A DNA stretch of 64,000 nucleotides from Pyrocephalus nanus (taxonomy: Eukaryota; Chordata; Aves; Passeriformes; Tyrannidae): assembly GCA_038380795.1 (NCBI GenBank), contig CM076260.1:77723843-77787842 (forward strand). The letters are read 5' to 3'. This document shows positions 26,101 through 39,140 of this stretch, one piece after another; within the stretch, counting starts at the first letter, position 1; every line of letters starts with the position of its first letter. A model generated the notes under the pieces. It had not been told where the DNA came from, searched no databases, and saw only the letters and a program-made list of their open reading frames with translations. The position numbers and the translations under genes are program-made.

Positions 26101-29023
26101 TTTTTTTTCCTTGTTGACAAGTATTGTCAAAATACTTCTGATCAGATTTTTTTTCCCCCCCCTTGATTCTCACATTGCTAATTCATGCTTTTGCAGCCAT
26201 TTTGGACAAATGTGTGTACACTTATTGATATTTCAACTCAACCTCTTATACCTTTTTTTAAGCATTTCTCACAATGGCTTTGTTTTTTGAACTGGAAACA
26301 GATAAACAGCTGATTAAAAACTGAAGTGACATGGAACAGAAGATTGTATTACCTGTATATCTCCAGGAACAATGAAGCATACATTCAATGTTGCATATTA
26401 TATGACAACAGTGAGGGATATACTGATCTGTAATTCAGTCTGTGTCCCAGGGAACAAATCTAGTCTTTGTGAAAATGTGTGACCCCTTTTCTGAAAGCTT
26501 CAGGCCCACCAGAATGACTTTTGATGTTTGCTGTAAGTCTAGATCATGGCTTTAGTTCTGGATTCACCAGCTTCTTTCTGTTTGTCGTTTGCTAGAGGCC
26601 CTTTCTTTGAGTAGCTTACAGTGTTGTTTTCCATTTTTAAAGACTAGCTGGAAAACATATCCTCAGCTCAAGCAGTGAAGGAACATATTTAATATTTAAT
26701 CTGTTATTTTCTTGAAGTTTGACACTGTGGTACCAGAGAATGAGAAATTGTTACAAAAAGCTATTCTTTGTGTACTAAAACTGTCTGGGAAGAGAGTGAG
26801 TTAAACTACAGACCTGACTCCGGGATTCTAAATGCTAGATGTATAAGTGGTAAAATGTATATTGATTAGGTACCATCAGATGCTGCAGGCAGTTTGCCTT
26901 GCCCCTGTGCAGATGCTCTGCACTTTTAAGAACCACTGGAAAGTGCTGTGTAAGGAAGTGTGGAAACAAGAACTCTTCTTGACATCGCGTTTAGTGCACC
27001 GGACTCAGACAGCTTTAGGCTTTCACTGTCTGCCCAGAAATGAGTCTGAATAAATAAGACTGGGATCATTCATTACAAGGATATATATGTAATTTTTTCC
27101 ATCAAAAGAGATGCTTTAAAAATGAAATAGTGGAGTCTGAGCAAGACAAAGTGGAAATCCCAGATGTATTCAAATCTTGATCACGGTAAGCATATTCACT
27201 GACTGTATGTACAATGATAATTACCAAAAATTGCCTCTGAAATTATAGGATTAAAGGAGAAAAGTTGAATGTGGAAATCTAGGATCATGGATGTTTATGT
27301 TAAAATTATTAATGATAAAAGCAAATTTAGATTTTTTAATTTGGTTTAATTTGTTTCTTTTGCTTGAATAGTACTTTATTATCATAGAATTGTCTGCATG
27401 TACCCTCCTTCAAACTGTTCTAATAATCTAATAATGGCATTTATGGCTTTATCAGATTTGGAAAAGGAAAATGGGATGGGTTAGTATATTAACTGACAAG
27501 GAATTAAAGACAAACAAAGAGGATTAGATTTTGGACTGTAGCTTCAATACAAAGAAATTAGTACATTGAAAGGATTCATCTCTTTTGAAGGGCATGAAAG
27601 TAGAGACAGGGTTAATCTTCTCCATTTTTAAAGTGTAAACTATGGACTATCAACTTCAAGTCTAGAGCTTCAGACCACCTTTCTGTCACGAGGTTTTTAG
27701 TATTTTAAATTATGTCTATAACTTTGAAAGTAATCTGAAAATAGTTGCTGGTAAATGCCTTGTTTAAATGTTGAAAGTTGATTCATTTTCATTGTAATGC
27801 AAGTTCCTCCAAGGCATTTTTGCAAGCCTAAATTCCTATTACATGATGAATATATTTCATTGTCTTTCTCTGTGTTGAATAGTGAATGAAAAAAGCTCCC
27901 CCGCCCAAATGCAATACAGAGAAATACTGTTTTTTATATTCACAAAGCTCCCATGCTGGGTTGAGAGTCAGTTATGGACTTGTGTGATGTCTTAATTTAT
28001 AACTGCTATAGGTTATATGCTGTAAATTAGATCAGAAAGAATATGGGTGCTTCATATTTTATTACCTTCATAATGTATCCCATCTGTACAATAACTCTGA
28101 GCTATTTTTTTAAATACATCTCAATTCCCGTAGATTAATCATACTTTAAAATTCTGTTTCTAAATGATTGTATTATATCTTTCAAGAACTGGCCTGTTGA
28201 AATTTCATGTCCAAGAAGAGTTTAACTGTTTGTCTTCATTATTTGTGCTATGTCAGTGTTATCTACAGTCTGTTGTCTTTTGTTTTATTGCCCTGTAATC
28301 CTATTGAAAGTTGACTGAAAAAAAATTTTCCTGGTTTGCCTCAATGACCTTTTTGAATCTTATTTTCCTATGTGTTTTTGAGATTTTGATAGTGCAGAAA
28401 CATGACAAATAGCAAAATCTAGCACGTTTTCTTTTTCTCTGCACAGTATGTGCAGGTATGACTGTCCCTCACCTTTTTACTCAAACAGTACTAGAAACTG
28501 AGCAGTAACTCAGAAAGTACATATCCTCTAAAACGCTGGACTTAGGCAAAGAGAAGAAAATAAGTTACTCAAAGAACTGGATGTTCAAATGCAGTAGCAT
28601 TCTAATGGAAAGGACAGGCTTTTCAAGGAACATAATGTTCAGGGCTAGGTAAAGAACCTGACCTTATTTTTTATTAGGCTTTTTATCCATTTATTTTTAC
28701 CTTTTTCTAAGATCCATAAATCTGTCTGGATTTTTGCCATGTTTTTCATGATGGGAAGGTCTAATGAGCTTCCTCGGAGCCCTGACCGGGGCGCTCTCTG
28801 GAAACCAAAACCTTTAACTTTATAACTAGCATTTGACTGTTCCAAGTAACTTGCACTCAATAGAACATTATCACTCTTATCACAACTTTTTTTTAGGCAA
28901 CTAAAAACTTAGTCACATAGAATGGGGATTATCTCAAGAAAAAGTGTCTTTTTTAGTTCTTTCCCCTGAAAATCTCTTCAAAGGAAAAAAAAAAGAAAGT
29001 TATAATCTAAAAATGAAATATGT

Positions 29024-29104
29024 AGCATGAAAATATATATCACCAATGTTTTACTCAGGCAATAGCATGAATGAACATGCTATTTTGATATATATTTTCA
29101 TGCT
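29024..29104. repeat. Nested inverted repeat / long hairpin (19-bp outer stem, 9-bp inner stem)
   Basis: The outer arms are exact reverse complements: AGCATGAAAATATATATCA (29024-29042) and 29086-29104. Inside, AATAGCATG (29061-29069) pairs with CATGCTATT (29076-29084) across a 6-nt loop. One strand therefore folds into a hairpin of about 81 nt, with an 18-nt bulge on the left side and 1 nt on the right. It could be a MITE-like palindrome, a small-RNA precursor or chance; it is intronic and in the sense direction of FMN2. Confidence 0.65.
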
Positions 29105-30077
29105 TCATCTTTGTAAGAAGGTATTACTGTGATGTGACTGTATTTTCATCCATTGACTTGTTTTCTTTTTTTTTGCCCTCCAGTTTTCTACTGCAATATT
29201 TGCATCTTTCCAGGTCACTTACTAGGATACTCATACAGTTACTGTGAATGATTTCTGCAGAATATACAGAATTCTATAGGTTTAATCACAAGGTGTGTGT
29301 GCTGATGCATAACAGGAGTCACAAGAATAACTACTTGGATTGTGGTCATCTAAAATCTTTTTGCTGGTTTAAAGCATAAGTTTGCCCTGGTTTTCATCAG
29401 GCAGTCTTTGTGTTCTACTTTTAATCACAGAATCAAACCCAAAGCTATTGAGTAATAAGGATATAATCTGATTTGAGCCCAGAAGACTAGGAATACTTTT
29501 AGCTGTTGATTTGTTGGTTTGGGGATTTTTTTCTTTTACTCCAAAAGAACCTCCACCTTTTTACCTGCCCTTCTAAGAATATGAAAATAGAAATTATAAA
29601 AATTAGACTGCAAAGAGTAAATATATCAGTTTAATTTATGCTGAAATAATCCTGCTCATTTTCCTTGCTTGTGCATTTAGTGCAAAAAGGTTATGTAGAG
29701 TGGGGACTGAAATATTTTTCTCTAACCTACAAAACTAGCTGTATGGAACCTGGCATGATAAACAGAATGTGTTATCTCTCTAAGACAGGAAGTGGAAAAG
29801 AGTTCCTTACGATCAAAAGGATGCTGACTTGTATCCTAGCATGTTGCTGTGCTGTAGATAACTAAAAGCTTAATTATCTGTTATTAATAGAAATAGTTCC
29901 TTTCATATAGATTTATTTTAAGTCTTTTTCAGGAGGTGAAGAGCATAAAACCAAGCCTGCCTTGATATAGGAGTGGATATTGATTTATTTGTACTGGAAA
30001 CAAAAGCTTAGATATTTTAAGCTTGTCTTACTATTTTTTTCTTTTTTTCTTTTTTTTTTTTTTTTTAATAATCACAG

Positions 30078-30225
30078 CAAGACCAGCTTTATACGTGGGC
30101 CGCAGTCAGCCAACCCACACATTCAACAGATTACATCGAAGGAAGCTTTCCAAGGAGAATTCCATCTGCGTGGCCCCCACCCAAACCTCCAGATGAAGAA
30201 CAAAGACTCAAAGTTTCGGAAGAAG
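30078..30225 (+). CDS. FMN2: Formin-2, coding exon 3
   Basis: This exon encodes residues 572-620 plus the first base of codon 621. It begins [16 protein letters not shown] and continues with [20 protein letters not shown], matching the FMN2 segment that follows the TFD residues ending exon 2. The acceptor is a long T-rich tract ending ATCACAG|CAA; the donor is GAAG|GTATAG. The phase is 0 in and 1 out. A different frame is also open across this exon and runs into the intron, but only the frame given here matches the family. It is a linker region with a short PPPKPP motif and no known domain. Confidence 0.93.
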
Positions 30226-33200
30226 GTATAGTTCAGACAAGATAAATGTATAGCATAGGGGGAGATGCTGTCTTTTAGAATCCAAGGTATAAGCTTAGTA
30301 TCTTATCTACTAACAAGCACCTGGCTTTGAAGATCTTGGATTAGCATCAGAAGTAATGTTAGCTAGTATGAATCTAATAAAAAATATTCTGCAAAAATGC
30401 AGTCTCTTTGTTAACAATGATGTGTTTCTGGCAACTGCTGACTTAGTGGCGTTTACCAGGTGTCATGACCTTTGTTCTTTTCCAGTTTACATACCTTCAG
30501 AGCCATGAAATATGGGTTCTTCGCTTTTCTTAAAAATATGGAAAACTTCAGAAGCCCATTGGTGTATACTGCGAGTTATTAGAGTGCTGTAAGGTATTTC
30601 TTTGTAGATTAGGCAGTCTTGTGCTGACAGTGGGGTAGAAAAAGTGTATCTGGAAAAAATAAATTGAGGTCTTGATTACAGTCAGTTTATCTTAAAATAT
30701 CTTAAAATGTGAGGTTATGCTACCAGCCAAATTTCTGCAATCTTCTTCATGCTTATTAAGAGCTTTGTTTAAGCTGAGAATTAAAACAAAACCAACCGAA
30801 AAAACCAACCCTCTCTTGTAGCTCACAAAGAAATTTAGAAGAGAATTTCAAACCTGTTTTCTGTTAGTAGTGTTGATGCACAAATACTACAGGTTCTTGG
30901 AGGCTTTGCTTTCCATTAGTTAGTGTTTAGCAGCTCTCAACACTTCTGGACTGCATTCATTCCCATGCCCTCCATGGAGAGCCACTGGATATTCTCACAT
31001 TTTCCATTTCTTACCACTCCTATTTTTCATTGCTCACCTTTGAAGAATTAAGTCATTATTTCAGCAGATCTCTTTGTATTGCTTGTAGGCTTTGGGTGGA
31101 GTTAAGTTCAGATTGGCTTCTCTATTTCCTCTGTGTCTTTTACCTCTTGGTGATCAAGGAAACATTTCTGCATTTATCTCACTCATGCAATTCAGAGTGT
31201 GGAATGCTGCAATACTAATCAAACGGATTCTTGAGCTAGTCCAGCTTTTAAGTAATGATGCTGTACTCAATGAAAGTGCTGCCATATGTGGTAGTAGAAT
31301 TCACTGCCACTACTCCAAAAGTTGTGTTTCTCAACTTGGAAACTTAGCTAGTGGATGTGTAATCAGAGTATTTATGAACATACTCTGCACTGGAAAAGCA
31401 AAAGGGTGAATATCTTTTTATTTTATTTTCAGGTTTTAGCCTGCCATAGGCTGGTGCAAGTTAAAAACACTTTTGTGCTCTAAAATCTAGAAGAAATTTG
31501 AAACTGAAATGTAAAGATACACTTGGAAGTGCATTTCCACCAAAAGGATAATACTAATAATTTTTAAATGTATTCATATTATACATAGCTTGTTTCCATC
31601 CTATATAATTCTATTTAATGCTATATCTACTACACGGATGTATTGTGTACAGGACTAATCTGTTCCTTATTTCAACACCTGCCCTAAAAGTTACAAAAAC
31701 ATTAGAAAATAGAGTTGGAAACAAAGTGGCAAATTGTATGTTGCGGCTATTTCAGAAAGTAACATAAATAGTTCTTAAAATTTATTTATTGAAATTTTGG
31801 TGTGATTTTTCAGCGTAGGATGTGGAGGGAAAAGGAAAAACTGTAATTCTGAATACAACTGAGATAGATAAATAATTTAACTCTTCTTTGATTGTTCATA
31901 TACGTGCCATTTGGAAGAACTTGGAAGTGAGTTATGTGGAACCTGAGGATAAACACCTCTCCCATTTTATGTATATGCACCATTGAAAGGTGTAGGGGAT
32001 GAACGTTTTTTTAAAAGGTTTAAAATATTGTGTGCAGGGTAGCTGTATTTTGTGTTATATATAATTATTGCTGTCTGGATTAAGCAGATAAAATATTAAC
32101 ATTAGAAACAATGGTTCACAAACAAAAACGTGTTTTAGACAAAAATATTGATAGAGGAAGGAATGCAGAAGAATATATTTAAAGAGAGAATCTTTGTTTT
32201 TATTATGCACATTAGCATGAGGACAATAGTAGACCTTCAAGTTTTAAGTAAGGCAAGATGAAATCCTGCAAGGTTTTGGGTAATCTTTCCAAAATTAGCA
32301 AAGTAGTTAATCAGCTGTTTAGTATAGTATGTATTAAATAGTTTTGCTGTATGCTGTGTACCATGTTGGAGTATTGATGAGTGTGAAGAAAGGGCTATTA
32401 GGGTGGTCAGGAGTTTTTGAGGGATTTTATCTCAGGTTGATTGTTGTTTGATTGGGGTTTTTCTTAATTTATGTTAGTTTTTTGTTTTGGGGTTTCTTTT
32501 TAGGTTGGCTATTTATTTAAAAACTGAAGTTTGGAAATACCTAATGTGAATTTGGGTTCAAGTCAGCAGATGCTTATGCCAAAAACATTTTTCATTTCTG
32601 GATTTGGAGAAGGTTTTCCACAAAATGAATCAATATCACCAATAAGATCAATGTGTATGCCACTAATTTTCTATCTGAATACTCAAAATCTGTTTCTGAC
32701 ACTGCTTATGGCATTTCAGTATGTCATTCTCACATTTCAGCACACTGCCTGAATCTAAACTCAACAAGGTATTTGAAATTCAATTATTTTAATGCTTTGT
32801 TGTGGACATTATTCTACTTAACATATAGGAAAAGGCAAACAAACAGGCACTAGAGTCCAGTCATCCTGTCTCCCATGTGACTGTTTTAACTACTTACGAA
32901 GAGACTCAAAGACTATGCAACTTCTGCAAAACGAAACAGTCCCAGGACAGTAAATCTCTCTGTGGGTTTACAACCTGAAATCTAAGTTAGTTTCTTTAAA
33001 AAAAAAAAAAAAGAATCTAAACTCAAGAAAGTTATCAAAAAATAAAGTTTGGTTTAAAGGAAAGGTTTCATTTGTCATATAGAACTCTTTTTCTTTCCTT
33101 GACTACCTTTTTTTTTTTTTTTAAGTGTGGTGGTAGTGTTTGAGGGTTTTTTTTATTTTGCTTAACAAAGCTAAAACCTTGTTAGTTTGCTGGGAATCTA

Positions 33201-34991
33201 TTGTATTTGCTAAATTTTGTCAAATTAACCTTGAAGTTAACTGTTCATATCACCCTGACTTCATCTTATATAAAGATCTTTTTTTAGAACAAAACTTGTG
33301 CGAGGTACAAATAAGCTAGAAAAATCTGTCACGTTTTTAAATATGGACTAATAGATAGGAGCAGTCTGTTCATATTTTTTAAGTTCTTTTGAGTAAGGGA
33401 GGTAGTTGAGCTAATTTGCATGATAGAAAACATTGTCATGTGTGTAAAAGTCTAGTACTAGAAAATAAGCAAAGAATAAACCTGTTGTGAGCAAAGATAA
33501 AATCAGCATGAAAATTTCTCTCAACCGTAGAGAAATCTAAAATCTAAATGATGAGTTTTTTCCTGTAAATGGCAACCTATCCAAATCCAGGTAAAAAAAG
33601 TTGTTTGTTAATTTTCAAGGGATAGCCTTGCAGTATAATTGACATGGGCAATGAAACTTCTCCCTTGTATGTCTCACCTCCCACCAGACAGGATTGTCAG
33701 AAAGCTGTGAGTAGGTCAAAATGTCTAGGAAATATGAATCACAGAATCACAAAATATGCTGAGTTGGAAGGGACCCATCAGGATCATTAAATCCAACTCC
33801 TGGCCTGGCACAGAGCCATCCCCAAGAGTGACACCATGTGCCTGAGAGTATTATCCAAACGTTTCTTGAACTCTGTCAGACTTGGTGCTGTGACTGCTTT
33901 CCTAGGGAGCCTATTCCAGTGCCCAACCACCCTCTGGGTGATGAACCTTTTTCTAATATCCAACTCAGACCTCCCCTGACACAACTTCAGACCACTCACT
34001 GGGGTCCTGTCACTGGTCACCACAGAGAAGAGATCAAAGCCTCCCCTATTCCCCTCACAAGGAAATTGTAGACTGCAATGAGGCCTCCCCTCAGTCTCCT
34101 CTTCTAACCAGAGGTCCTGGATCGCAACTGCTTCACTCTTTCTGAAAATGGACATGATATTTCTCTGCTGAATAGTGGCACTTTTAAAGATATGAGAAGG
34201 ATACAACACAGTGTATTCTCAGGGCAGGTGCAACAAAAATATTTCTATTCCTGTCACAAGTACAAAATAAGGCTATGATCAGTGAAGAGGCATCATGAGC
34301 AGTAGTTACTAAACTGGTTAGGGACCTTTGTATTGTGTAGCTGCTGTGGAGTTGTTTGTTTTTTCTCATTATTTCCTATCAGGCAAGGAAACTGAGGCAC
34401 AGTGAGGTTCTTTAAGGTCAGAAAAGTACTCTGATTTTAAAACAAGAAATGGAATCTAGTCGTGGAGTGTCTTATGTTTTTCTGCCCTTTTTGAGATCTG
34501 TATCACTATCCATGTCATTGTGGCAGTTTCAAATTTGTGGTAGGACAGAAGAGGGCCAGTGGAGGATGTGAAAAAGACAACATAGCTGGCAACAGTCATC
34601 AGTTTTAAGGACAAGAATACTTCTTATTGAGATTACATGAGAGGAACAAGCATACAAACCTTCCCGTGACCTTCTGTGCAATGTGAATAATAGAGTCATA
34701 AGTAACTATTTTTCTTTGAATCAGAAATTTCTATCAATCAAAATAGACTTCTTTTAAGTTTAAGATGGTAGCATTTAACATTGTGTCATAAAACATACAC
34801 TGCAAATTGAGTTTAGACTGGCTTTATTTATACATATAACCCGTTCCATTGATTTTAATTTTGAAATTGGGACAGTTAACATTGTTTTTAACTCTACCAT
34901 CCTCTCATGAATTTTTTAATGTGTCTTTTGAGAGATCAATGAATTTTTTAAGTATAAAAGTTTAAAATCTGTATCTTCTTTTCAAATTCAG
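30226..34991 (+). other. FMN2: FMN2 intron 3
   Basis: This is a 4.77 kb intron from donor GTATAG, a weaker donor than its neighbours, to acceptor TTCAAATTCAG. It contains a CR1 fragment (33738-34115), short poly-A and poly-T runs near 33000 and 33110, and otherwise unremarkable AT-rich DNA. The 105-codon open frame at 31092-31409 has no recognisable similarity. Confidence 0.85.
33738..34115 (-). mobile_element. CR1 LINE fragment (3' end, reverse-transcriptase tail)
   Basis: This CR1 copy is on the minus strand, with its inverted 3' terminus at the left: two ATTCTGTG-type tail units appear as ATCACAGAATCACAAAATAT. Minus-strand translation shows the CR1 ORF2 C-terminus (LDIRKRFITQRVVGHWNRLP, then SLTEFKKRLDN). 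The frame runs on to about 34209, but clear CR1 similarity ends near 34115. It is 5'-truncated and inactive. Its sequence differs from the 21915 copy, which suggests a different CR1 subfamily. Confidence 0.93.
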
Positions 34992-35053
34992 AGTTGAAAT
35001 CTACAGTCCTAGAAACAGAGAAGCAATGCATAGATGATGTTCAGCATGTACAG
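34992..35053 (+). CDS. FMN2: Formin-2, coding exon 4 (62 nt)
   Basis: This small exon encodes residue 621 (split Glu) to 641, reading ELKSTVLETEKQCIDDVQ and then HVQ. It aligns with the divergent FMN2 linker before the coiled coil (human ESQSAVSETPQKRSDAV from memory). The acceptor is CAAATTCAG|AG and the donor is TACAG|GTAAGA. The choice is forced by phase: starting two bases later meets a stop within the exon. The 62 nt convert phase 1 to phase 0, which exon 5 needs. Confidence 0.85.
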
Positions 35054-35840
35054 GTAAGATTCTAACAGAGATATTATATCTATTATTTTTTAAAACGAGT
35101 GCAAAAGCAGTACTTCTTTCAGACATTTTTGAAATAGTTTTGTACACAACATTCTGAATGAAAACATGGAGTTTTTTATATGCTTCATGGTGTACTTAGG
35201 TACAAAGATTGAAGGTTCCCGCCTGCCTAAGGTGATTCTTACAAAATTTTATTGTTCACTCAGAAGTTAATACTATGTCTGATGGCATTACTAACCAATA
35301 GTAATAGCAGATTTGGTTATATTAGCTAATCTACAAAATTTCATGTAAGTAATAATGTCAGAGCTTTTGTTGTTGTTGTTTGGTTGGTTTTGTTTTTGTT
35401 TTCTGACTCTCCTCTGCATCTTATAAAGGTGGTGGTAAGGGAATAGGTTTAGGGTGCCATGCTGGACTTAAACAAGTGATGATATCATTCTGGGACAGTC
35501 TGGGTTGGACCTGTGCAACATAAACACAGTCTGTTTTATCTTTTTAGTGTGTCACCATACATGTTCTGTTCCTCACTGAAGGTGGTGCAATTTGATGGGG
35601 TTGAGAAACTTCAAATTTTGTTTCCTCAAAAAACTAGCTACCAGATTTACCTTAGTAGGTAATAAGACCATTCTGTTGTTTTGCAAGTTATTAGAAGGAA
35701 GGCAAAGTTCTGTTTTTCTGAAATACTTGTCTGAAACAAGGAGTGACCAAAAGCTCTTGAAATTTCTTGTTTGCCTTCCCTTTTTTTCCCCCTTCCTTGT
35801 TTCCTCTCCTGGGTTTGTTTTTCTGTGTTGTATGTTTGGG

Positions 35841-35866
35841 TTTTGTTTGTTTGTTTGTTTGTTTTT
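35841..35866. repeat. (TTTG)n microsatellite
   Basis: About six TTTG units in a row in intron 4, at the end of a pyrimidine-rich stretch. It creates open frames on both strands that are not genes. Confidence 0.85.
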
Positions 35867-38800
35867 AAAGTGACAAGATGGTTCAAGCATCACTGCATTG
35901 AGCAGCATTTGCAAAAATGATCAGTAATTTGTTTTTTGGGGAGAAAATAAGAAATGCCTAGGTAAATGCATACTACTAATCATTAGATTTGCAAATTAAA
36001 TCACATCTTTTATGAGCCACGTGTGGGGAGAGTAGGTGTAGTAACTTTATGGCTTCTATCTTGCCAAACCACATTAAAGTAGGTCTTCTAGTTGGTTACT
36101 TAATTCTTCTGCCTCCATAATAAGGAACATTTTAAAACTAGAGCCATCAATTAAAATAAAATTATGAAGTTATCTTACATCGCAGTATTTTAAGTTCAAC
36201 CTAAAGTATGTCTGTCCCCATGCTATTTTTATATTTGTTACCTTCACTATCAATGGTTTCTAGCATTTACTTTGAAAAAGTACTTTTTCCTATACTTCAG
36301 GGAAGTTAAGGAACATTTCTAATCTGTCTCTAAGATTTTAATTCATTGCAAGACACGACCTATATGAAAGGTTTTCTTTTTGGAAATATAATTAATTGAA
36401 ATATGTATATGAATGCTTAGGTATTTTACATAAAAAGAAAAAAAAAGAGATTTACTATGAGAATGAAGTTAAACCAGCAGCACTAGAGCACTGTGTGATT
36501 GCTTCAGGTTGGGAGCTTTTTGTTATTTTTAAAACTAGCCTATTACAATTATGACTTATATTTGCTTGTGTTGTTAGAGATTCCTATTTCTCTTGCTCAG
36601 TGTTTATCTCTTATGACAGTAATTCTTCCATTCTATACCATTATTCATCAATAAACTGGAGAACTAGCAGGATCACCCCGCTTGCAGAAAGTCATCTCAA
36701 ATTTTTTGCTATGTTATTTTGTCATATTCCTGTTTCATTTTGAAAATCAGAATGGAAGTCTTTAATTTGATGAACCATATGTGGATAAAATGTTGTCATA
36801 TTTATTGTCTGTACAGTCTCAGGCAGTTGAGTGTATTCTATCTATCAATGTTTAACTCTATCAATATATAAAAATATCTAGAAAGTAGAATGGCCATCAT
36901 GTTTGTAGGTAAATCCTTTACTGCAATCAGATAATTCTTGGTGTTATTTTTGCATTTTTAAAGTGATAAAATATTATGACATGTTTCTATTAGAGATATA
37001 TCGTCTTTTATTATTTGTCTAGCTAGTTTTTCTTTCTGAAAAAAAAAACCAAGCAGTGCATGAGGTTACCCCAGTAGGTGATTTTTCTTTTTCTTTCAAT
37101 ACTTAGAAAGGAAGAGAGCTCTAGTGTAAAATTAGAAATTGATCAGCTAAGTCTTCTTTCCTCTCCTTCTTTTCTCTCCTGGGAAAAGACACTTTCCACG
37201 TGTTATTAAAATAATTGAAGATGGTTGACATAGAAATGAACACAACTGTAACATGATGCTGAAAAATTATCTCACTTATGATAAGTAGTTAACTAAAGAT
37301 TCAGAATAATTCTAAATTAAAAGCATAAGTAACACAGAGAGCCTGGATTTTAGACTTTCTTGCCACTGGAAAGGGCATTTTTATATATATCCTCTCAATT
37401 TCCTTATCTTTACCATGTTAGATATAATCTTCATGTTTTGCAGCATAATATTCTAAAGTTTAAGACTGCCTTTTTGAGTTGAAAATACCTAATTTCAAAA
37501 AATTACAACTGAAAGAAATGAGGACTTGGAGTTGTGCTTTCTTTTAGTACAGAAATTGTTAAGCAGAGCCAAAATAAGAAAAATTGGCAGCCATTTCAAG
37601 TCCTGGTTTTGAAATGCCAAAGTGCAACAATGTCTGCTTAGTCTTCCCAGTGCAAACAGAGAAAGTTTTCTTAGGCTCAACTCTTTTAGTGAAGGAAGAA
37701 GAGAAAAATTGAATGTCGTAATTTAGAAACTCCAGTTTCAAACCTGACCTTTAGACCTGTACGCCATACATGAGTGAATTTCCGTTTTGCTTTGTGCCCC
37801 GATCTTTTGTGCTACCATATCAATTTTCCTTATATTGTAACTCATTTGCCAGATTAGCTTGATTTTGTTTACCTGGTAGGAAAAAAAAAAAAACAAAACA
37901 ACAAAACCAAAAGAGGTAAAAAGAAGGAGGGGGGGGGGGAATCCTTAATTGTTAAATAAGTACATGAAAACTAGGCTTCGATTAGTAGTGGGACATTATA
38001 GGACTAGCAGCCTAAAGCTGTTTGAAAGGCGCCTAAATTCCTTATTGTGTTATACATCTTATTATAAAACTATTTAAAATTTCTATTTTTAATAATTTTT
38101 GATTATTTTCTATTAATTTAAGAAGGGAGTCCTCATTACATTTATGTAAAAGTAAGCATCCAGATGTAATGAATCCTTCTTTATGCCACTGATGGTACAT
38201 GGCCCCTGTCATCCAGTCTCAGGAGATGGGGTTTTGCCAGGTTGTTCCAGTTGCTAGTATATCTTTGGTTATAAGATATTTTAAATTGAGTATTTAAACT
38301 ATATTTACATCAGAAAATCTTGCCATCAAAAAAATTCTTATACTCCTAATGTTTCCATCTCAGTTGTTCACTTTGGTTTGGTTCACCACATTTTAGCCAA
38401 CAAATAAATCTCAACCAAAATTATATGTATTTTTGGAACAACATGTACTTCCACTGATACTGTTAGCCAGATTTCTACTGTATGATTTATTGGTGTGCTT
38501 TCCAACAATATCATAGGGAAACAGTGCTAGTCTTAAAAAACTTAAATTACAGGCCAGGTTATGCTGTGGTAAGGATACTTCCTGCTTTATAAAAACGTAA
38601 GTCTGACTCTTGGAATGTCTCTATAGAGTATTCCTAACTATCACACTTTACTGGTAACTCCTTTCTCAATCTTTCAGCAGGGACCTTTTTTTACTTTAGC
38701 CATTAACTATGAATTATTGTAACTCCTTAGGGTAATAGCTTAGTGACATTTGAAATGTTCCAATTTTGACACTTAGTAATGCAAGAAAAAAGGTTTCGAA

Positions 38801-39104
38801 ATCCTTTTGAAATATAATATAATCAGTCTATTTAGAAAGTATAAAACATTGATGGGACTGGGATTTACTTTTCATTATTATAAAATGTCATCGCTAGAAT
38901 TTTTTCTCAGAAACATACATGCTGCTCAAAACACTCTCTTAAATGAAATTTAAGAAATTATTCTTTACAGGTGAAACTAAGATAAGAAAGGTAGATGAAA
39001 GACTTGGCTGAAATGGTGAAATACAAAAAAGAATAAAATAAAAAAGAGAGATTTTATAAACCTGTTTTTAGACTACCAGATTTGGAGTCTGGTATGACAC
39101 CTGT

Positions 39105-39140
39105 TTTATTTAGATATTACATGATTTATTTAGATATTAC
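39105..39140. repeat. Tandem direct repeat, two 16-bp copies
   Basis: TTTATTTAGATATTAC occurs at 39105-39120 and again at 39125-39140 with period 20. It is a local duplication in intron 4 with no evident function. Confidence 0.8.

Larger units (their letters stand above)
18433..30077 (+). other. FMN2: FMN2 intron 2
   Basis: This is an 11.6 kb AT-rich intron from donor GTAAGT to acceptor ATCACAG. It holds a CR1 fragment (21915-22240), long poly-T runs (about 20208-20222 and 22790-22816), an 18-bp GC palindrome (23091-23108) with a nearby octamer motif, and a nested hairpin (29024-29104). A long T-rich polypyrimidine tract (about 30035-30066) precedes exon 3. I see no other genes. Confidence 0.85.

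Noticed and set aside
30078..30231. Alternative open frame across exon 3 running into intron 3
   Set aside because: It does not match FMN2. The frame starting QDQLYTW is in phase with exons 2 and 4 and ends at a usable donor.
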